Shown here: piece by piece, positions 15,382 through 25,100 of the stretch
Layout of the letters: each line of letters starts with the position of its first letter
Position numbering within the stretch: the first letter of the stretch is position 1
NCBI GenBank assembly: GCA_937915785.1
Contig: CALGGY010000069.1
Coordinates: 1 to 52,614 of the forward strand
Length of the DNA stretch: 52,614 nucleotides
Source of the DNA: an uncultured Bacteroidales bacterium
Lineage (GTDB): Bacteria; Bacteroidota; Bacteroidia; Bacteroidales; P3
Direction: 5' to 3'
Program-made: the position numbers and the translations under genes
Notes under the pieces: model-generated
The model's input: only the letters and a program-made list of their open reading frames with translations
What the model was told of the DNA's origin: nothing
Database searches by the model: none

Positions 15382-17477
15382 TTTTCGGGTTGTTTGGCGT
15401 AGTAGCGGCGAGCGGCCTCTTGCTGGCGTGGTTCGGAGAAATTGGATACGCGTTTCAGGTATCCGATGATGCGGGTAAGGTAGTCCACATCGGTGCTGCC
15501 GCACACGGGGCATTGTTTCAGGTGGTGCTTGTCGATGTGTCCGCATTTGTTGCACACGGTGTTGGGTATGTTGAAGGTGAAATAGTTGCATCCTTCTTTA
15601 GCGGCCACGCGCAGCAGCTGGCGGTATTGTGTCTGTGAGAGATGTTCGTCGAGGTTGAGGTGCAGTGCCGAGCCGCCAGTGAGGTGGCTGATGTATTTTT
15701 CGCCGTGCAGGCGGAATTTCTCTATGGGGTCGATGTTGGGGTCTTCTACCACGTAGAAATAGCTGTTGTAGCAGTCGCGGTGCACTTCGTAGCCGTCTTC
15801 GCGGTCCCATTTGGCATGTTTCACTCCCACGTTTTCGGCGGGTATCATCTCGCAGTTGAACATCAACTCGTCGGTGCGGTATTTCTTGTTGTAGCGCTCT
15901 ATCAGCCCCAGTATGTCCTGCACAAAGGCGGCGTATTGGGGGTTGTCGTTTATCTTTATTTTCATAAATTCGGCGGCTTCCACAATACCGTTAACGCCGA
16001 TGGTTAGGTATTGGCGTGCAATGTTGATGAAACCGGCGTCGAACAGTGGCAGCATTCCTTTGCGCTGCAGTTCCTTGAGGTTTTCGTTGTAGGCGGTCTG
16101 CACTTTGTGGCAGAGGTCAACCATATCTTCGAGGAAAGTTAGGAAGTGCATGTTGTTTTTAACGGCGTACTGCACACAGCGGTTTATGTTTATGGTGAGC
16201 ACACTTTTGGAGCCTGTGGACACACCGCCGGCACCGAGGGTATAGCTGAAACCGTTGTTCTGTATTTCGTTGCGCAGGCGGCAGCACGAGGCTAACGAGT
16301 CGGCGTTGTCGCTGATGTATGTGAAGAACGAGTGTCCTTCGGCGTACATCTCGGCGGTGAAATCGCCCCATTCTTTGTCCATCACGTCGCCGTCCTTGCT
16401 GAGTAGCGCCATGGTTTCCACGGGGAAGGTGAGCACGCAGCGTTGGCGTTCGGCGTTGAACCATTTCATGAAACGTTTCTGCAGCCAAGAAAGTCCGTCC
16501 CAGTCGGGCTGTGAGCCGTCGGGGAAGTAAAATTCGCCGAAAATGGATTGGAAATAGTAGCGGTCGTAGTACGACACGTTCCAGAACACCGACTGGAAGT
16601 TGCGTGCGCCGGTGGGCTGGTTTATGGAGTAAACTATTTGTTCGAAACAGTCGGTAATGACCTTGTCGATGGAGCGTTTTTTGATGGAGAGGTCCACAAT
16701 CTCGTCGGCGCGTTTGTAGTAGTCCTTGCCGTATTCCTTGCCGATGAAATAGTTCATGTACATCAGGAATTCGGGGGTGGCGCATGCGCCGGAGAGCATG
16801 CTCGACACAATGAACACAAGGTTGATAAACCCGCCGCAGAACGAGCGCAGGTTGGTGGGGGCTATGGAGTTGCCGCCTATGGGTTTGGTGCCTTCGAGCA
16901 GCCACGGGTACATGGTTATGGAGGCGCAGTAGTTGGCAAGCGAGGTTTCGTCGTTTTTGTAGATAAAATGGTTGAGCAGGTAGTACATGTATTTGTCGCT
17001 CAGCTCTTTGCCGTACATTTCTTTGATACGGTCGGTGAGCAGGCGGCGGTTTATGCGTATAAAGCTCGACTTTGGCAACTCGCCGATAAGGGTGGCAATG
17101 TTTTTGCGCTCCACGTTGGCGTTGGCGTCGTATTTGGAGCCGGTGGCGGCGTTGGAGGCGTCGCAGTAGTTGGTAAGGAACTCAATTTTTTCGCGGGTTT
17201 CGCGGTCCTCGGTGTGGCGCTGGCGGTACAGGATGTAGTTTTTGGCAACAATGAAATATCGCTCGGCCATGAGGGCGGTTTCCACTTGGTCCTGAATTTC
17301 TTCCACGGTCATGTCGTTGTTCACGCGCACACGGCCCAGAATGGCGGCAAGCTCCTCCTCCGTGGCGAAACCGCCGGCGGCCAGAAATGCCTTGCGTATT
17401 GCCGTTTTTATCTTTTCGATGGAAAAAGCTTCGCGCCTACCGTCTCTCTTTTTGATGAATAACTCTGTTGTTGCCAT
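15375..17477 (-). CDS. nrdD: Anaerobic ribonucleoside-triphosphate reductase (class III)
   Basis: This 700-aa oxygen-sensitive glycyl radical enzyme makes deoxyribonucleotides without oxygen. Residues 3-95 are an ATP-cone allosteric domain (FIKKRDGRREAFSIEKIKTA). The barrel follows, with GSALHLNLDEHLS and YFTFNIPNTVCNKCG near the end. The C-terminal zinc site is formed by CNKCG and CPVCG, and the glycyl radical loop is the RIIGYL segment about 40 residues before the C-terminus. A promoter with both elements lies 160 nt upstream, leaving a long leader. The stop overlaps the nrdG start. Presence of a class III enzyme supports anaerobic growth. Confidence 0.95.
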   Translation of the reverse strand: MATTELFIKKRDGRREAFSIEKIKTAIRKAFLAAGGFATEEELAAILGRVRVNNDMTVEEIQDQVETALMAERYFIVAKNYILYRQRHTEDRETREKIEFLTNYCDASNAATGSKYDANANVERKNIATLIGELPKSSFIRINRRLLTDRIKEMYGKELSDKYMYYLLNHFIYKNDETSLANYCASITMYPWLLEGTKPIGGNSIAPTNLRSFCGGFINLVFIVSSMLSGACATPEFLMYMNYFIGKEYGKDYYKRADEIVDLSIKKRSIDKVITDCFEQIVYSINQPTGARNFQSVFWNVSYYDRYYFQSIFGEFYFPDGSQPDWDGLSWLQKRFMKWFNAERQRCVLTFPVETMALLSKDGDVMDKEWGDFTAEMYAEGHSFFTYISDNADSLASCCRLRNEIQNNGFSYTLGAGGVSTGSKSVLTININRCVQYAVKNNMHFLTFLEDMVDLCHKVQTAYNENLKELQRKGMLPLFDAGFINIARQYLTIGVNGIVEAAEFMKIKINDNPQYAAFVQDILGLIERYNKKYRTDELMFNCEMIPAENVGVKHAKWDREDGYEVHRDCYNSYFYVVEDPNIDPIEKFRLHGEKYISHLTGGSALHLNLDEHLSQTQYRQLLRVAAKEGCNYFTFNIPNTVCNKCGHIDKHHLKQCPVCGSTDVDYLTRIIGYLKRVSNFSEPRQQEAARRYYAKQPEKC

Positions 17478-17638
17478 AAAAATGTGTGTTCTATAAAAGT
17501 TTTCGTGTCTCTGTTTATGCTAATTTGCGTGTTTTCAATGTATTAGTTGATATGAAACGTAGCCGTGCCGGTCCGAAAAACGACTGCTGTTTATGTATCA
17601 ACAAATTACGCTAGATACCCGTAAATTATGTGTTATTG

Positions 17639-17667
17639 CAAAGATACGATTTATTGTTTTTTGCAAA
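17639..17667 (-). promoter_or_regulatory. Promoter of the nrdD-nrdG-lipoprotein-rSAM operon
   Basis: On the minus strand there is a -33 TTTG (17664-17667), 17 nt of spacer and a -7 TATCTTTG (17639-17646). The predicted start of transcription is about 150 nt upstream of the nrdD ATG, so the mRNA has an unusually long leader. Confidence 0.6.
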
Positions 17668-18004
17668 AAATGTACCTCTCCATAAGTTTTCAACAAGGGC
17701 GGTTTAATTAAATGCAACTCTCCCATTATTAGGGTGAAAAGATGTTTATTTTTTGCTGTTTTTTTATCGATAATCCTTTCCGTTTTCCATAACTGTTTAA
17801 TTGCTAATGTATTGCGTTCGTTGGTTGAAATCCAACAAATTACAAATCGTCCCATTTTTTCAGCTTTTTTTTGTTGGAGATAATGGTATAATCTTACTTT
17901 TTTCTCAAAATGGCGGGAATCTGTCAGTATGTTAAAATCAAGCGGTATTGTGTTATGTTATTTTTTTATGCAATAAGCTGTAAAATAGGTAGAAATAATG
18001 TTGT

Positions 18005-18038
18005 TTTGTGCCTATCCATCGTTGATTTGGTATATTTG
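18005..18038 (+). promoter_or_regulatory. Candidate distal promoter for the GH106-like gene
   Basis: TTTG at 18005-18008 and TATATTTG at 18031-18038 are separated by 22 nt, matching Bacteroidetes promoter architecture. It would start transcription about 100 nt upstream of the ATG. The nearer element at 18099 competes with it. Confidence 0.4.
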
Positions 18039-18098
18039 ATCGGCAGATGGTCTCAGCGTAAGTTTCGGACTGGGTAGCAATATGTCATTTTTTTTGTG

Positions 18099-18106
18099 TA
18101 TTTTTG
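18099..18106 (+). promoter_or_regulatory. Candidate proximal -7 element for the GH106-like gene
   Basis: TATTTTTG fits TAnnTTTG and lies 40 nt upstream of the ATG at 18146. No -33 TTTG is seen at normal spacing, so it may be the weaker or the only functional start. Confidence 0.4.
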
Positions 18107-18145
18107 CAAAACTTTTTTCAGTACAACAATAAACAAAATAACTTT

Positions 18146-20146
18146 ATGAGAAAACTTTTTTTAGCATTGTCGGTAGTTGCCATGTCGGCAATTTTCGCCT
18201 CGTGCTGCAACAGCGAAACCGCTGCCGCTGATCCCTCGTCGGACCTCTATCCCACCTGCAAGCCCTACACCCGCTGGTGGTGGTTTTCGTCGGATATAGA
18301 TACCAACGACGTTCGCAACCAGCTGATATGGCTCAAAGAGCACGAGTTTGGCGGCGTTGAGATAGCATGGATTTATCCCATGTTCCTTGATTCCAACACT
18401 GTGCACCCCGATTTTCTGTCGCCCGAATGGGCCAAGTCTGTGATTTTGGCCAAGCGTGTGGCCGACTCGTTAGGCATGGGCTGCGATTTCACTTATGGCA
18501 CCCTGTGGCCTTTCAGTGATGTGGACCTGCCTGCCGGCGACCAGACCCGCGACTATTTCGACACCGTTGAACCCGCCCGCCGCGGCTACACATGGGATTT
18601 CCCCCGCGAAGCCCGCATCATCAGCCACCTCGACAGCAACGCCTTTTACCGTTATGCCGAAAAGATGAACCGTGGCTTGGCCGAAGCCTACAAAGGTTCC
18701 AAGTCGGGTCTTTTTGTGGACTCGTGGGAGGTGGAAACGCAATATGTGTGGACACCCGGCTTTGGCCAAACTTTCCAAAAGGAACACGGCTATGACATAG
18801 AGCCCTACATGAAAAACCGCACCCTGCTCGACACTGCCAACGCCGAAGTTTTCTACGACTATATGCATACCCTTTCGGGATACGTGCTGCGTGAGTTCTA
18901 CGCACCTTTCGCCGCCAATGCCCGCAAGGTGGGAGCATTCTCTCGCGCGCAGTGCGGCGGCGCCCCCACCGACCTGCTCACAGCTTTCTCGCTTGTAGAT
19001 GTGCCAGAGTCCGAAGCCATACTCTACGAACCCTCGTTCAGCCGTATAGTGGCCTCGGCAGCAACATTGGCCGGCAAACCGGTGGTAACTTCCGAAACCT
19101 TCACCTGTGCCTACGGCTGGACAAGCCTGCGTTACCAGAACGGCCGCGGACACAGCCCACATCAGGGCAAGGAGCAGATTGCCGACCTAAAACTGATATG
19201 CGACGCCCTGTTTGCCAACGGCACCAACCAGATTATTTGGCACGGGTTCCCGTTCAACAAAGTGGGCGACACAAGCAATTTCTTCTACACCACCTGCCAA
19301 ATTAGCACCAGCCCGCTCAACAACCTCACAGGCGACAACCTCACCAATTTCAACCGCTATATGACCACCGTTTCGCAGTACATGCGCAAAGGGCAGAACT
19401 ACAGCGATTTGGCTGTGTATATGCCTTTGGAGGACGCTTGGATGGGCGGCTTCTACCCCGACTCGGTGCGCAAGGTGAAAGCCTTTTTCTGGGGGGAGTA
19501 CGAGATGCGTTTCATCAAAACTCCCGAAGCCCAAAAAGGTCTGCAGCCCACTTGGGTTAACGAGCATTTCCTGAAAACAGCCTCTTTTGCCAACGGCACC
19601 ATGCAGTGCGGCAAGGCACAGTTCAAGGCTCTTTACAGCGATGTGGAATATATGGAATTAGGTGCCTTGAAAGAAATTCTGCGTCTGGCCAAGCAAGGGC
19701 TGCCCGTTTGTCTTGTCCGCGACCCGAAGGAGCCCGGCAAGGTGAAACACCCCGAATACGCCGCCGTTTTGGCCGACCTGCACAAATTGGTCAATGTTAA
19801 AACCGACGCCTCGGCCATCGATGCCAAACCGCTGATAGAGGGTGCCGATCTGCCCGATTTCTGGTGCCGCAAGGATGACGACACATATTACGTGTTTGTG
19901 GCCAATCCCATGACTCAGACCATCGAATACCCCATCCAATACTGCTATGCCTTTTCCGACAAGGGCAGCAAACGCCAGATAACGGTGAACCACCACGGCA
20001 AAAGCGAGTCAGTTACTCTTACTTTCAAGCCTATGGAGTCGCTGATGATGAAAATAGGGAAAAAAGGTGTGGAGTTTGTAGATTTGGGATTCACGCCGGT
20101 GAAAATGAACGGCTTCGCCGAATGGCAGGGCGGTGCCAGTCGTTGA
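18146..20146 (+). CDS. GH106-like putative alpha-L-rhamnosidase, lipoprotein
   Basis: This encodes 666 aa from ATG 18146; a TTG 42 nt upstream lies inside the promoter element. The N-terminus is a lipoprotein signal (MRKLFLALSVVAMSAIFASC), predicting a lipid-anchored cell-envelope protein. The body starts with KPYTRWWWFSSDIDTNDV and LKEHEFGGVEIAWIYP, the opening strand/helix pattern of the barrel in family GH106 rhamnosidases. WEVETQYVWTPGF and TSETFTCAYGWT contain conserved acidic residues of the kind used for catalysis, but I cannot assign the catalytic pair with certainty. At 666 aa it is much shorter than characterised GH106 enzymes (over 1,000 aa) and appears to lack their extra beta-sandwich domains. 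It may therefore be a divergent member with another specificity. A strong terminator follows. Confidence 0.65.
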   Translation: MRKLFLALSVVAMSAIFASCCNSETAAADPSSDLYPTCKPYTRWWWFSSDIDTNDVRNQLIWLKEHEFGGVEIAWIYPMFLDSNTVHPDFLSPEWAKSVILAKRVADSLGMGCDFTYGTLWPFSDVDLPAGDQTRDYFDTVEPARRGYTWDFPREARIISHLDSNAFYRYAEKMNRGLAEAYKGSKSGLFVDSWEVETQYVWTPGFGQTFQKEHGYDIEPYMKNRTLLDTANAEVFYDYMHTLSGYVLREFYAPFAANARKVGAFSRAQCGGAPTDLLTAFSLVDVPESEAILYEPSFSRIVASAATLAGKPVVTSETFTCAYGWTSLRYQNGRGHSPHQGKEQIADLKLICDALFANGTNQIIWHGFPFNKVGDTSNFFYTTCQISTSPLNNLTGDNLTNFNRYMTTVSQYMRKGQNYSDLAVYMPLEDAWMGGFYPDSVRKVKAFFWGEYEMRFIKTPEAQKGLQPTWVNEHFLKTASFANGTMQCGKAQFKALYSDVEYMELGALKEILRLAKQGLPVCLVRDPKEPGKVKHPEYAAVLADLHKLVNVKTDASAIDAKPLIEGADLPDFWCRKDDDTYYVFVANPMTQTIEYPIQYCYAFSDKGSKRQITVNHHGKSESVTLTFKPMESLMMKIGKKGVEFVDLGFTPVKMNGFAEWQGGASR

Positions 20147-20192
20147 AATCCATATAGTCGGAGTGTTTGCCACTCGGGCATTTGAATAGTTG

Positions 20193-20234
20193 CAAGTCCC
20201 GATGCCGAAACGGCATCGGGACTTGTTTTTTTTT
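20193..20234 (+). terminator. Strong intrinsic terminator after the GH106-like gene
   Basis: There is a perfect 15-bp hairpin: arms CAAGTCCCGATGCCG (20193-20207) and CGGCATCGGGACTTG (20211-20225) with an AAA loop. Nine Ts follow at 20226-20234. Confidence 0.95.
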
Positions 20235-20274
20235 GTGCTTATGTGCCTTGGTGCGTATTTGGACAGTAGTCCTG

Positions 20275-22110
20275 TCAGCTGTTTTCCAACGTGTGTGCTA
20301 TTTTGTCCACATTCATGCTGCGGGCGCTGGCATCGAGTATTTCTTTGTAAAGTCCGCCCTGCTGATATACTTGTTCCGACTGCCCGTGCTGTTCCACATG
20401 TCCTTTTTGCAGCACATAGATGTAGTCGGAGTCGATAATCTGTCCGATGTTGTGTGAAATCACTATCACCGTCCGTCCCTGTTTCACGGCGTCGATGGAG
20501 GCTTTTATCTGCTCTGTGGCAATGGCATCGAGGCTGGCGGTGGGTTCGTCGAGGAAAATTATTGGGGGGTTTTTAAGGAACATGCGTGCAATGGCTATGC
20601 GTTGCTGCTGTCCGCCGCTAAGCTGCAGGGCGTTCGACTGGAACTTTTCGGGTAGCTCCATTATCTGGTCGTAGATATATGCTTTTTTGGCGGCATCCAC
20701 CACCTCGCCATACGAGGCTTTCGGGTTGCCGTACCTGATATTTTCCTCAATGGTGCCGCTGAAGATATGGTTTTTTTGTAGCACCAGTCCTATGTTGTCG
20801 CGCAACGTCTGGGTGTTCCATTGGTCGAGTGGCACACCGTCGAGGGTTATGGTGCCGCTGTCGGGGGAGTAGAATTTGTCGAGCAGTTTCACCACGGTGC
20901 TTTTGCCGGCACCGCTCAGTCCTACAAGGGCCGTAGTTTGCCCGGGGCGTATGTCCATAGATAGGTTGCGTATGGCGTGAGTGCCGTTGCCGTAGGTGAA
21001 TTCCACGTTTTTCAGCTCAAAATGGCCATGCACCTTGTCGGGATTATGCTTGCCGCTCTGTTCCACTTCGCTGTCGGCATCGAGTATGCCAAAGAAACTC
21101 TCGGCATAGATAAGGGCATCGTTGAGGTCGTCGTATATGCGGTGCAGCTGCCGTATTGGGGCACTTACGTTGCTGAAAAGCATCACGTGGTACATTATCT
21201 TTCCGATGGTCATTCCCGGATAGTCTGTGAGCACAAGGTAGGCGGTAAGGATTATTATAAGCACGGTTCCAATCTGTTCCACAAACGTTTTCCCGCCTTC
21301 GAAAAGGAACGAGGTCTTGCGTGTTTGCATCTGCTGCTGGGTGGACTGCTCCTGTAGTGCGGCCTGACGGTTTGCCTCCACCTCCTCACGGTTGAAGGAT
21401 TTTATCACCATGATGCTTTCCAAGATGTTCATTATGCCGTTGTTCAGTGCTTGGTGCGTGCCAAACACCTGATGGCGCCAGCCTTTGAGCTTGCGTGCCT
21501 GCCATGAAGTGATTACGAAATAAAGCGGCACTATGCACAGGGCCACAAGTCCCACGTACACGTTGGCGGCAAACATAAGGCAAAGTGCCAGAACGGCGCT
21601 GGTAAAGAGCGGGAGTATGTCGATAAAGAAGTTTTTCACGGTGTTGCTTAGGCTCATCACCCCGCGGTCGATACGCGACTGCAGTTTGCCTGTTTCGTTG
21701 CCTTCGGCCGAGAAGAAAGCCATGCGGAACGACAAAATGCGGTCCACCACCCGTAGCGAGAGGTCGCGACTTACGTTGATGCGTATTTTTTCGCCAAAAA
21801 AGCGTTGTCCGAAGGTGAACACCGCCGAAAGCAGTTCTTTGCCAAGCAAAACGGCGCTGACGGCCAGTAGAACTTTGGCGGCGGCGCTCCATGCAAATCC
21901 GCCGGGCAGGTGCAACAGCTCGTTTATTTTATCCACGGTGCGGTCGAGCACTATGGCGTTTACCTGCGCCATTAGCGATCCAACAAAGGTTAGCACAAGG
22001 GTGCCTGCCAATAGCCATCGGTATGGCAAAACAAAAGGTATCAGCTTTTTTATAAGGCCGCCAATGCCCATTTTCGAGGTGGTGGGTGAGGGTGTTGTGT
22101 TTTTTTTCAT
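20275..22110 (-). CDS. ABC exporter, fused permease-ATPase
   Basis: This 611-aa half-transporter has an N-terminal transmembrane domain with about six segments (residues 20-310) and a C-terminal ATPase. The ATPase motifs are complete: Walker A GLSGAGKST, Q-loop GLVLQKNHIF, signature LSGGQQQRIAIARM, Walker B IIFLDEPTASLD and the switch histidine in VIVISHN. Type IV (MsbA/Sav1866-like) exporters of this form work as dimers and move lipids, peptides or drugs across the inner membrane. Substrate cannot be told from sequence. It lies downstream of the M6-like protease but is separated from it by a terminator, so it probably has its own promoter or is reached by readthrough. Confidence 0.93.
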   Translation of the reverse strand: MKKNTTPSPTTSKMGIGGLIKKLIPFVLPYRWLLAGTLVLTFVGSLMAQVNAIVLDRTVDKINELLHLPGGFAWSAAAKVLLAVSAVLLGKELLSAVFTFGQRFFGEKIRINVSRDLSLRVVDRILSFRMAFFSAEGNETGKLQSRIDRGVMSLSNTVKNFFIDILPLFTSAVLALCLMFAANVYVGLVALCIVPLYFVITSWQARKLKGWRHQVFGTHQALNNGIMNILESIMVIKSFNREEVEANRQAALQEQSTQQQMQTRKTSFLFEGGKTFVEQIGTVLIIILTAYLVLTDYPGMTIGKIMYHVMLFSNVSAPIRQLHRIYDDLNDALIYAESFFGILDADSEVEQSGKHNPDKVHGHFELKNVEFTYGNGTHAIRNLSMDIRPGQTTALVGLSGAGKSTVVKLLDKFYSPDSGTITLDGVPLDQWNTQTLRDNIGLVLQKNHIFSGTIEENIRYGNPKASYGEVVDAAKKAYIYDQIMELPEKFQSNALQLSGGQQQRIAIARMFLKNPPIIFLDEPTASLDAIATEQIKASIDAVKQGRTVIVISHNIGQIIDSDYIYVLQKGHVEQHGQSEQVYQQGGLYKEILDASARSMNVDKIAHTLENS

Positions 22111-22139
22111 AAAATGTTGTTTGCCCGCTGTTTTTTTAC

Positions 22140-22176
22140 AAAAAACAGCGGGGTAGGAATTGCTTCCACCCCGCTG
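22140..22176 (-). terminator. Intrinsic terminator of the M6-like protease gene
   Basis: On the minus strand a hairpin built from CAGCGGGGT and ACCCCGCTG arms is followed by TTTTTT. It lies 18 nt past the protease stop codon. The downstream arm is partly repeated (CCCGCTG near 22134), so an alternative fold is possible. Confidence 0.8.
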
Positions 22177-22193
22177 CTTTGGTTTGCATACGG

Positions 22194-25100
22194 TTATTTG
22201 CGATGTATCACAAATGTCCTTACAGATTTTTGGTAGCTGGTGTTTGTTACCTGAAGAGTGTAAATGCCTTCGGGCAGGTCGGCAACAGAGATTTCGTTTT
22301 TGCCGGTCGAGGCTTTGTAGTTGGCCACGCGCTGTCCCAGCATGTTGTATATCACAATTTCGTTAAGGGTTTCGCCTTCCACGGTGATGAAACTGCTTGC
22401 GGGGTTGGGATACACGTCGAGTTTGAATTCGTCGGCGGTGTTGATGCCGGCGTTCACTGTTATTATTAGCGATGCGGTGTCCATGCAGTTGGGGCTGTTG
22501 GCGTTGATGCCTATCACCGAGTATTCTGTTGTGGCGTTTGGTGTTTCCACAATGGGGTTGTTGGTGCTGCCGGTGGACCACAGGTAGCTGATGGCGCCCG
22601 AAGCGGTCAGGGTTACGCTCTCGCCTTGGTCTATGGTGGTACGGTCGGCGGTGAGTGTAAGGGCTGTGGGTTTGTGTTTTATTGTAAGTTTCAGGCGTAC
22701 AATGCTGTCGCAGCCCATGGCGTTGACAATGGTGCAGCGCGGCATGGTGGTGGAAATGGTGTAGGTTACGCCATTTATCCACGTAAGCGAGTCGCAAGCT
22801 ACCACGCTGTCCACCCCGTAGGTTGCGGTGGCAAAGGTGAGGTGCAGGTGTATGATGCTGTCGCATCCGGTTTCGGTGGTAATCACGTATGTCGGGGTAT
22901 TTGTCGGCGAGGTGTATGTTACGCTGTCGATCCATGTGTATGAGTTGCCGCAACAAACCACGGTGTCTATCACGTTGGTATCGTGCTTGATGGTAAGGTT
23001 GAGGTGCACTATGCTGTCGCAACCATACATGTTTACAAGGTGGCAGGTGTCGGTGTTGTTGCTTGCTGTGTATGTGCGTCCGTTTATCCACGTGTAGCTG
23101 TTGCATGCCACAATGCTGTCGGTGGTTATGGAGATTTGGCGGAAGGTGAGGTTGAGGTAAACCAAGCTGTCGCAGCCTGTTGCCGAGCCGCCCGAAATGC
23201 GTACCACATCTATGGTGTCGGAACTGTAGGTAACACCGTTTTCAGGCCATGTGTATGTGGGTCCGCAGGTGAACACATTCTGCTGCGACGAGCTTTCGCA
23301 CGATGACAGTTGCACATCGTCGATGCCGCACGAGTAATTACTTGACCCCGAAGTCCTTGTTGTCATCCAGCGGAAAGCCAAGCGGGCTGTGTCGGGTATG
23401 TTGTAGTTGTTCAGCGATACCATCTGTTGGTTGGCGGCACCGTTGGCTGTGGTTATGTTTGCTATGGTGGTGAGCGGGGTGAATACGGTGTCGGTGGCTA
23501 TGGAGCCGGTGTAGTTGGCCACGTATCCCAGCTGCAATTTTTCGGTATTAGCCAAATTGGTTCCGCCCATTCTCACTTTGAATGAAATTTTGCATTTCGA
23601 CAGGGTGTCGGCAAAGCCAGGCAGTATGGCGTAGGTGCGTGTGGAAGAGGTGGCGCGTTTAACAACCATAACAAGGTACTGGTTTGATTGCGATGCGTAT
23701 GGCGAGAAACTGGACGAGGAGCATACATGTGGTATGTAGTCGTTCAGAGTGGTTGCCGAAGTGTTGGATGTGTAAGTTGTCCAGCAGGTTGGTACGTCGC
23801 CACCGGCAGTGGTAGCTGTCGACGGGGTATAGTTGGCAAAGTCCTCGATGTATGGTATATGCCGGGTATCGCAGGGTGTGGTGTCGATGCAAGAGACCAT
23901 CAGGTCGATGCCTGTAGCGGCAACGTATGGGTCGGAGATGAGGCAGATAGTAAGGGCTCCGCTTAGCGAGGTGTCGTTTACGGTGTCGGTAACCACGGCG
24001 CCGCTTGCCGACGGGGTGTAGTATCTGTGGAGCAGGGTGCCGTTGGTGTCCTCACCGTCGAAAATACGCACTTCGTCCCAATCTTCGCGAGTGATGGTGC
24101 TGCTCACGCTAACCTTCGAATATGGTGTGGCTGGGCGTATCACAAGAGTTGAAATGGTGTTTTCGGAGTAATTGTTGGCGGGGCCGCCGTCATCGTAGAT
24201 ATGCACACCGCAGGCACGTATCGAGTCGGTCCCTACAGCGGGCATTCTAACAATGGAGGAGGCACAGCCTAAGCTCCAAGCGCTGGTATCGCCGGCACTG
24301 CATACCGACCGCACGTAGAAATTGTAGAAAGTGTCGTTCACATGAAGTCCTGTCAAACGATAGTTGGTGTTTGGCACGTTGCGTACAATGCGCATGTTTC
24401 CGTGTATGTTGGGGTCGCGGCCCTCGGGGCCGTAGGCTATTTCCCACTGTGTGGCGCTGCTGTTGTTGGTCCAGCTTATTTCTGCCCATTCTTCGCCAAT
24501 GGCATCGAGGCGAACATTGGTTGGACTCAAGCAGGTTGGGCTCGATTGGTTGCCGTAGATGAAGCTAACGGTTTGGTTAGTTGTGTTTTCTGTTATGTTG
24601 CGTATGGGCATGCCGCTGTTTTGTCCGGCCCACGACCATGAGCGGGGGGTGGTGAAGTCGGTGAACGATGTGTTGTTTGAAGTGCCTGGGAAGGGACATC
24701 CGTGGCTGTTTACGTTGCCATACGAAGCCGAGTCCACGGGTATCGGGGCTGTGGCCGAAGCACATACGGGATATAGTTTTTGAGGGTGGGTGGAATTTAC
24801 GTTGTTGATGCCGAATGCGCTGGTTATGGCGCTGTGCACATGGTATATCATAAGGCCGTGTCCGGGTATAGCGGTGTCGAAACCGTGTTGTTGGCGGTTG
24901 TCGATAAGATAGAATTCGTCGGTGGTGGTGGTGTTCAGCCGATAAACGGAATTGGAGTCGCGGCTAAGCGATTGCAGTGTTACGGTACCGTAGCCCGACA
25001 GGGTGGTTACGTTTATCCAGTTGTATGTGTAGGCTTTGGTGTAGGCGTTGTGGTGTGCCGGCGAGTTGCCGCCTTCGCCCGGTGTGCCGTTCCAGCTGCC

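Larger units (their letters stand above)
17478..18145. other. Long AT-rich divergent intergenic region
   Basis: This 668-nt gap between nrdD (minus) and the GH106-like gene (plus) contains the nrdD promoter and leader and two candidate plus-strand -7 elements. The longest open frame in it (17598-17855, minus) runs across the nrdD promoter and has no family resemblance, so I do not call it. I see no NrdR-box palindrome or recognisable riboswitch. Confidence 0.5.

Noticed and set aside
15382..15591. N-terminal extension of nrdG
   Set aside because: The extension is an out-of-frame reading of the nrdD 3' end, rich in R/H/P; the ATGCTGA overlap gives the natural start.
17598..17855. 85-codon open frame on the minus strand upstream of nrdD
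   Set aside because: It overlaps the consensus nrdD promoter, has no family resemblance and lies in AT-rich noncoding-looking sequence.
17478..18145. tRNA, riboswitch or small RNA in the long intergenic gap
   Set aside because: No cloverleaf, TTCRA loop, CCA end or known riboswitch core was recognised on either strand; only promoters are supported.
22660..23275. Regular spacing of near-repeats that might suggest a CRISPR or minisatellite
   Set aside because: The periodicity (about 155 nt) is conserved in protein and not in DNA, and it lies within an intact reading frame as tandem GCDS domains.
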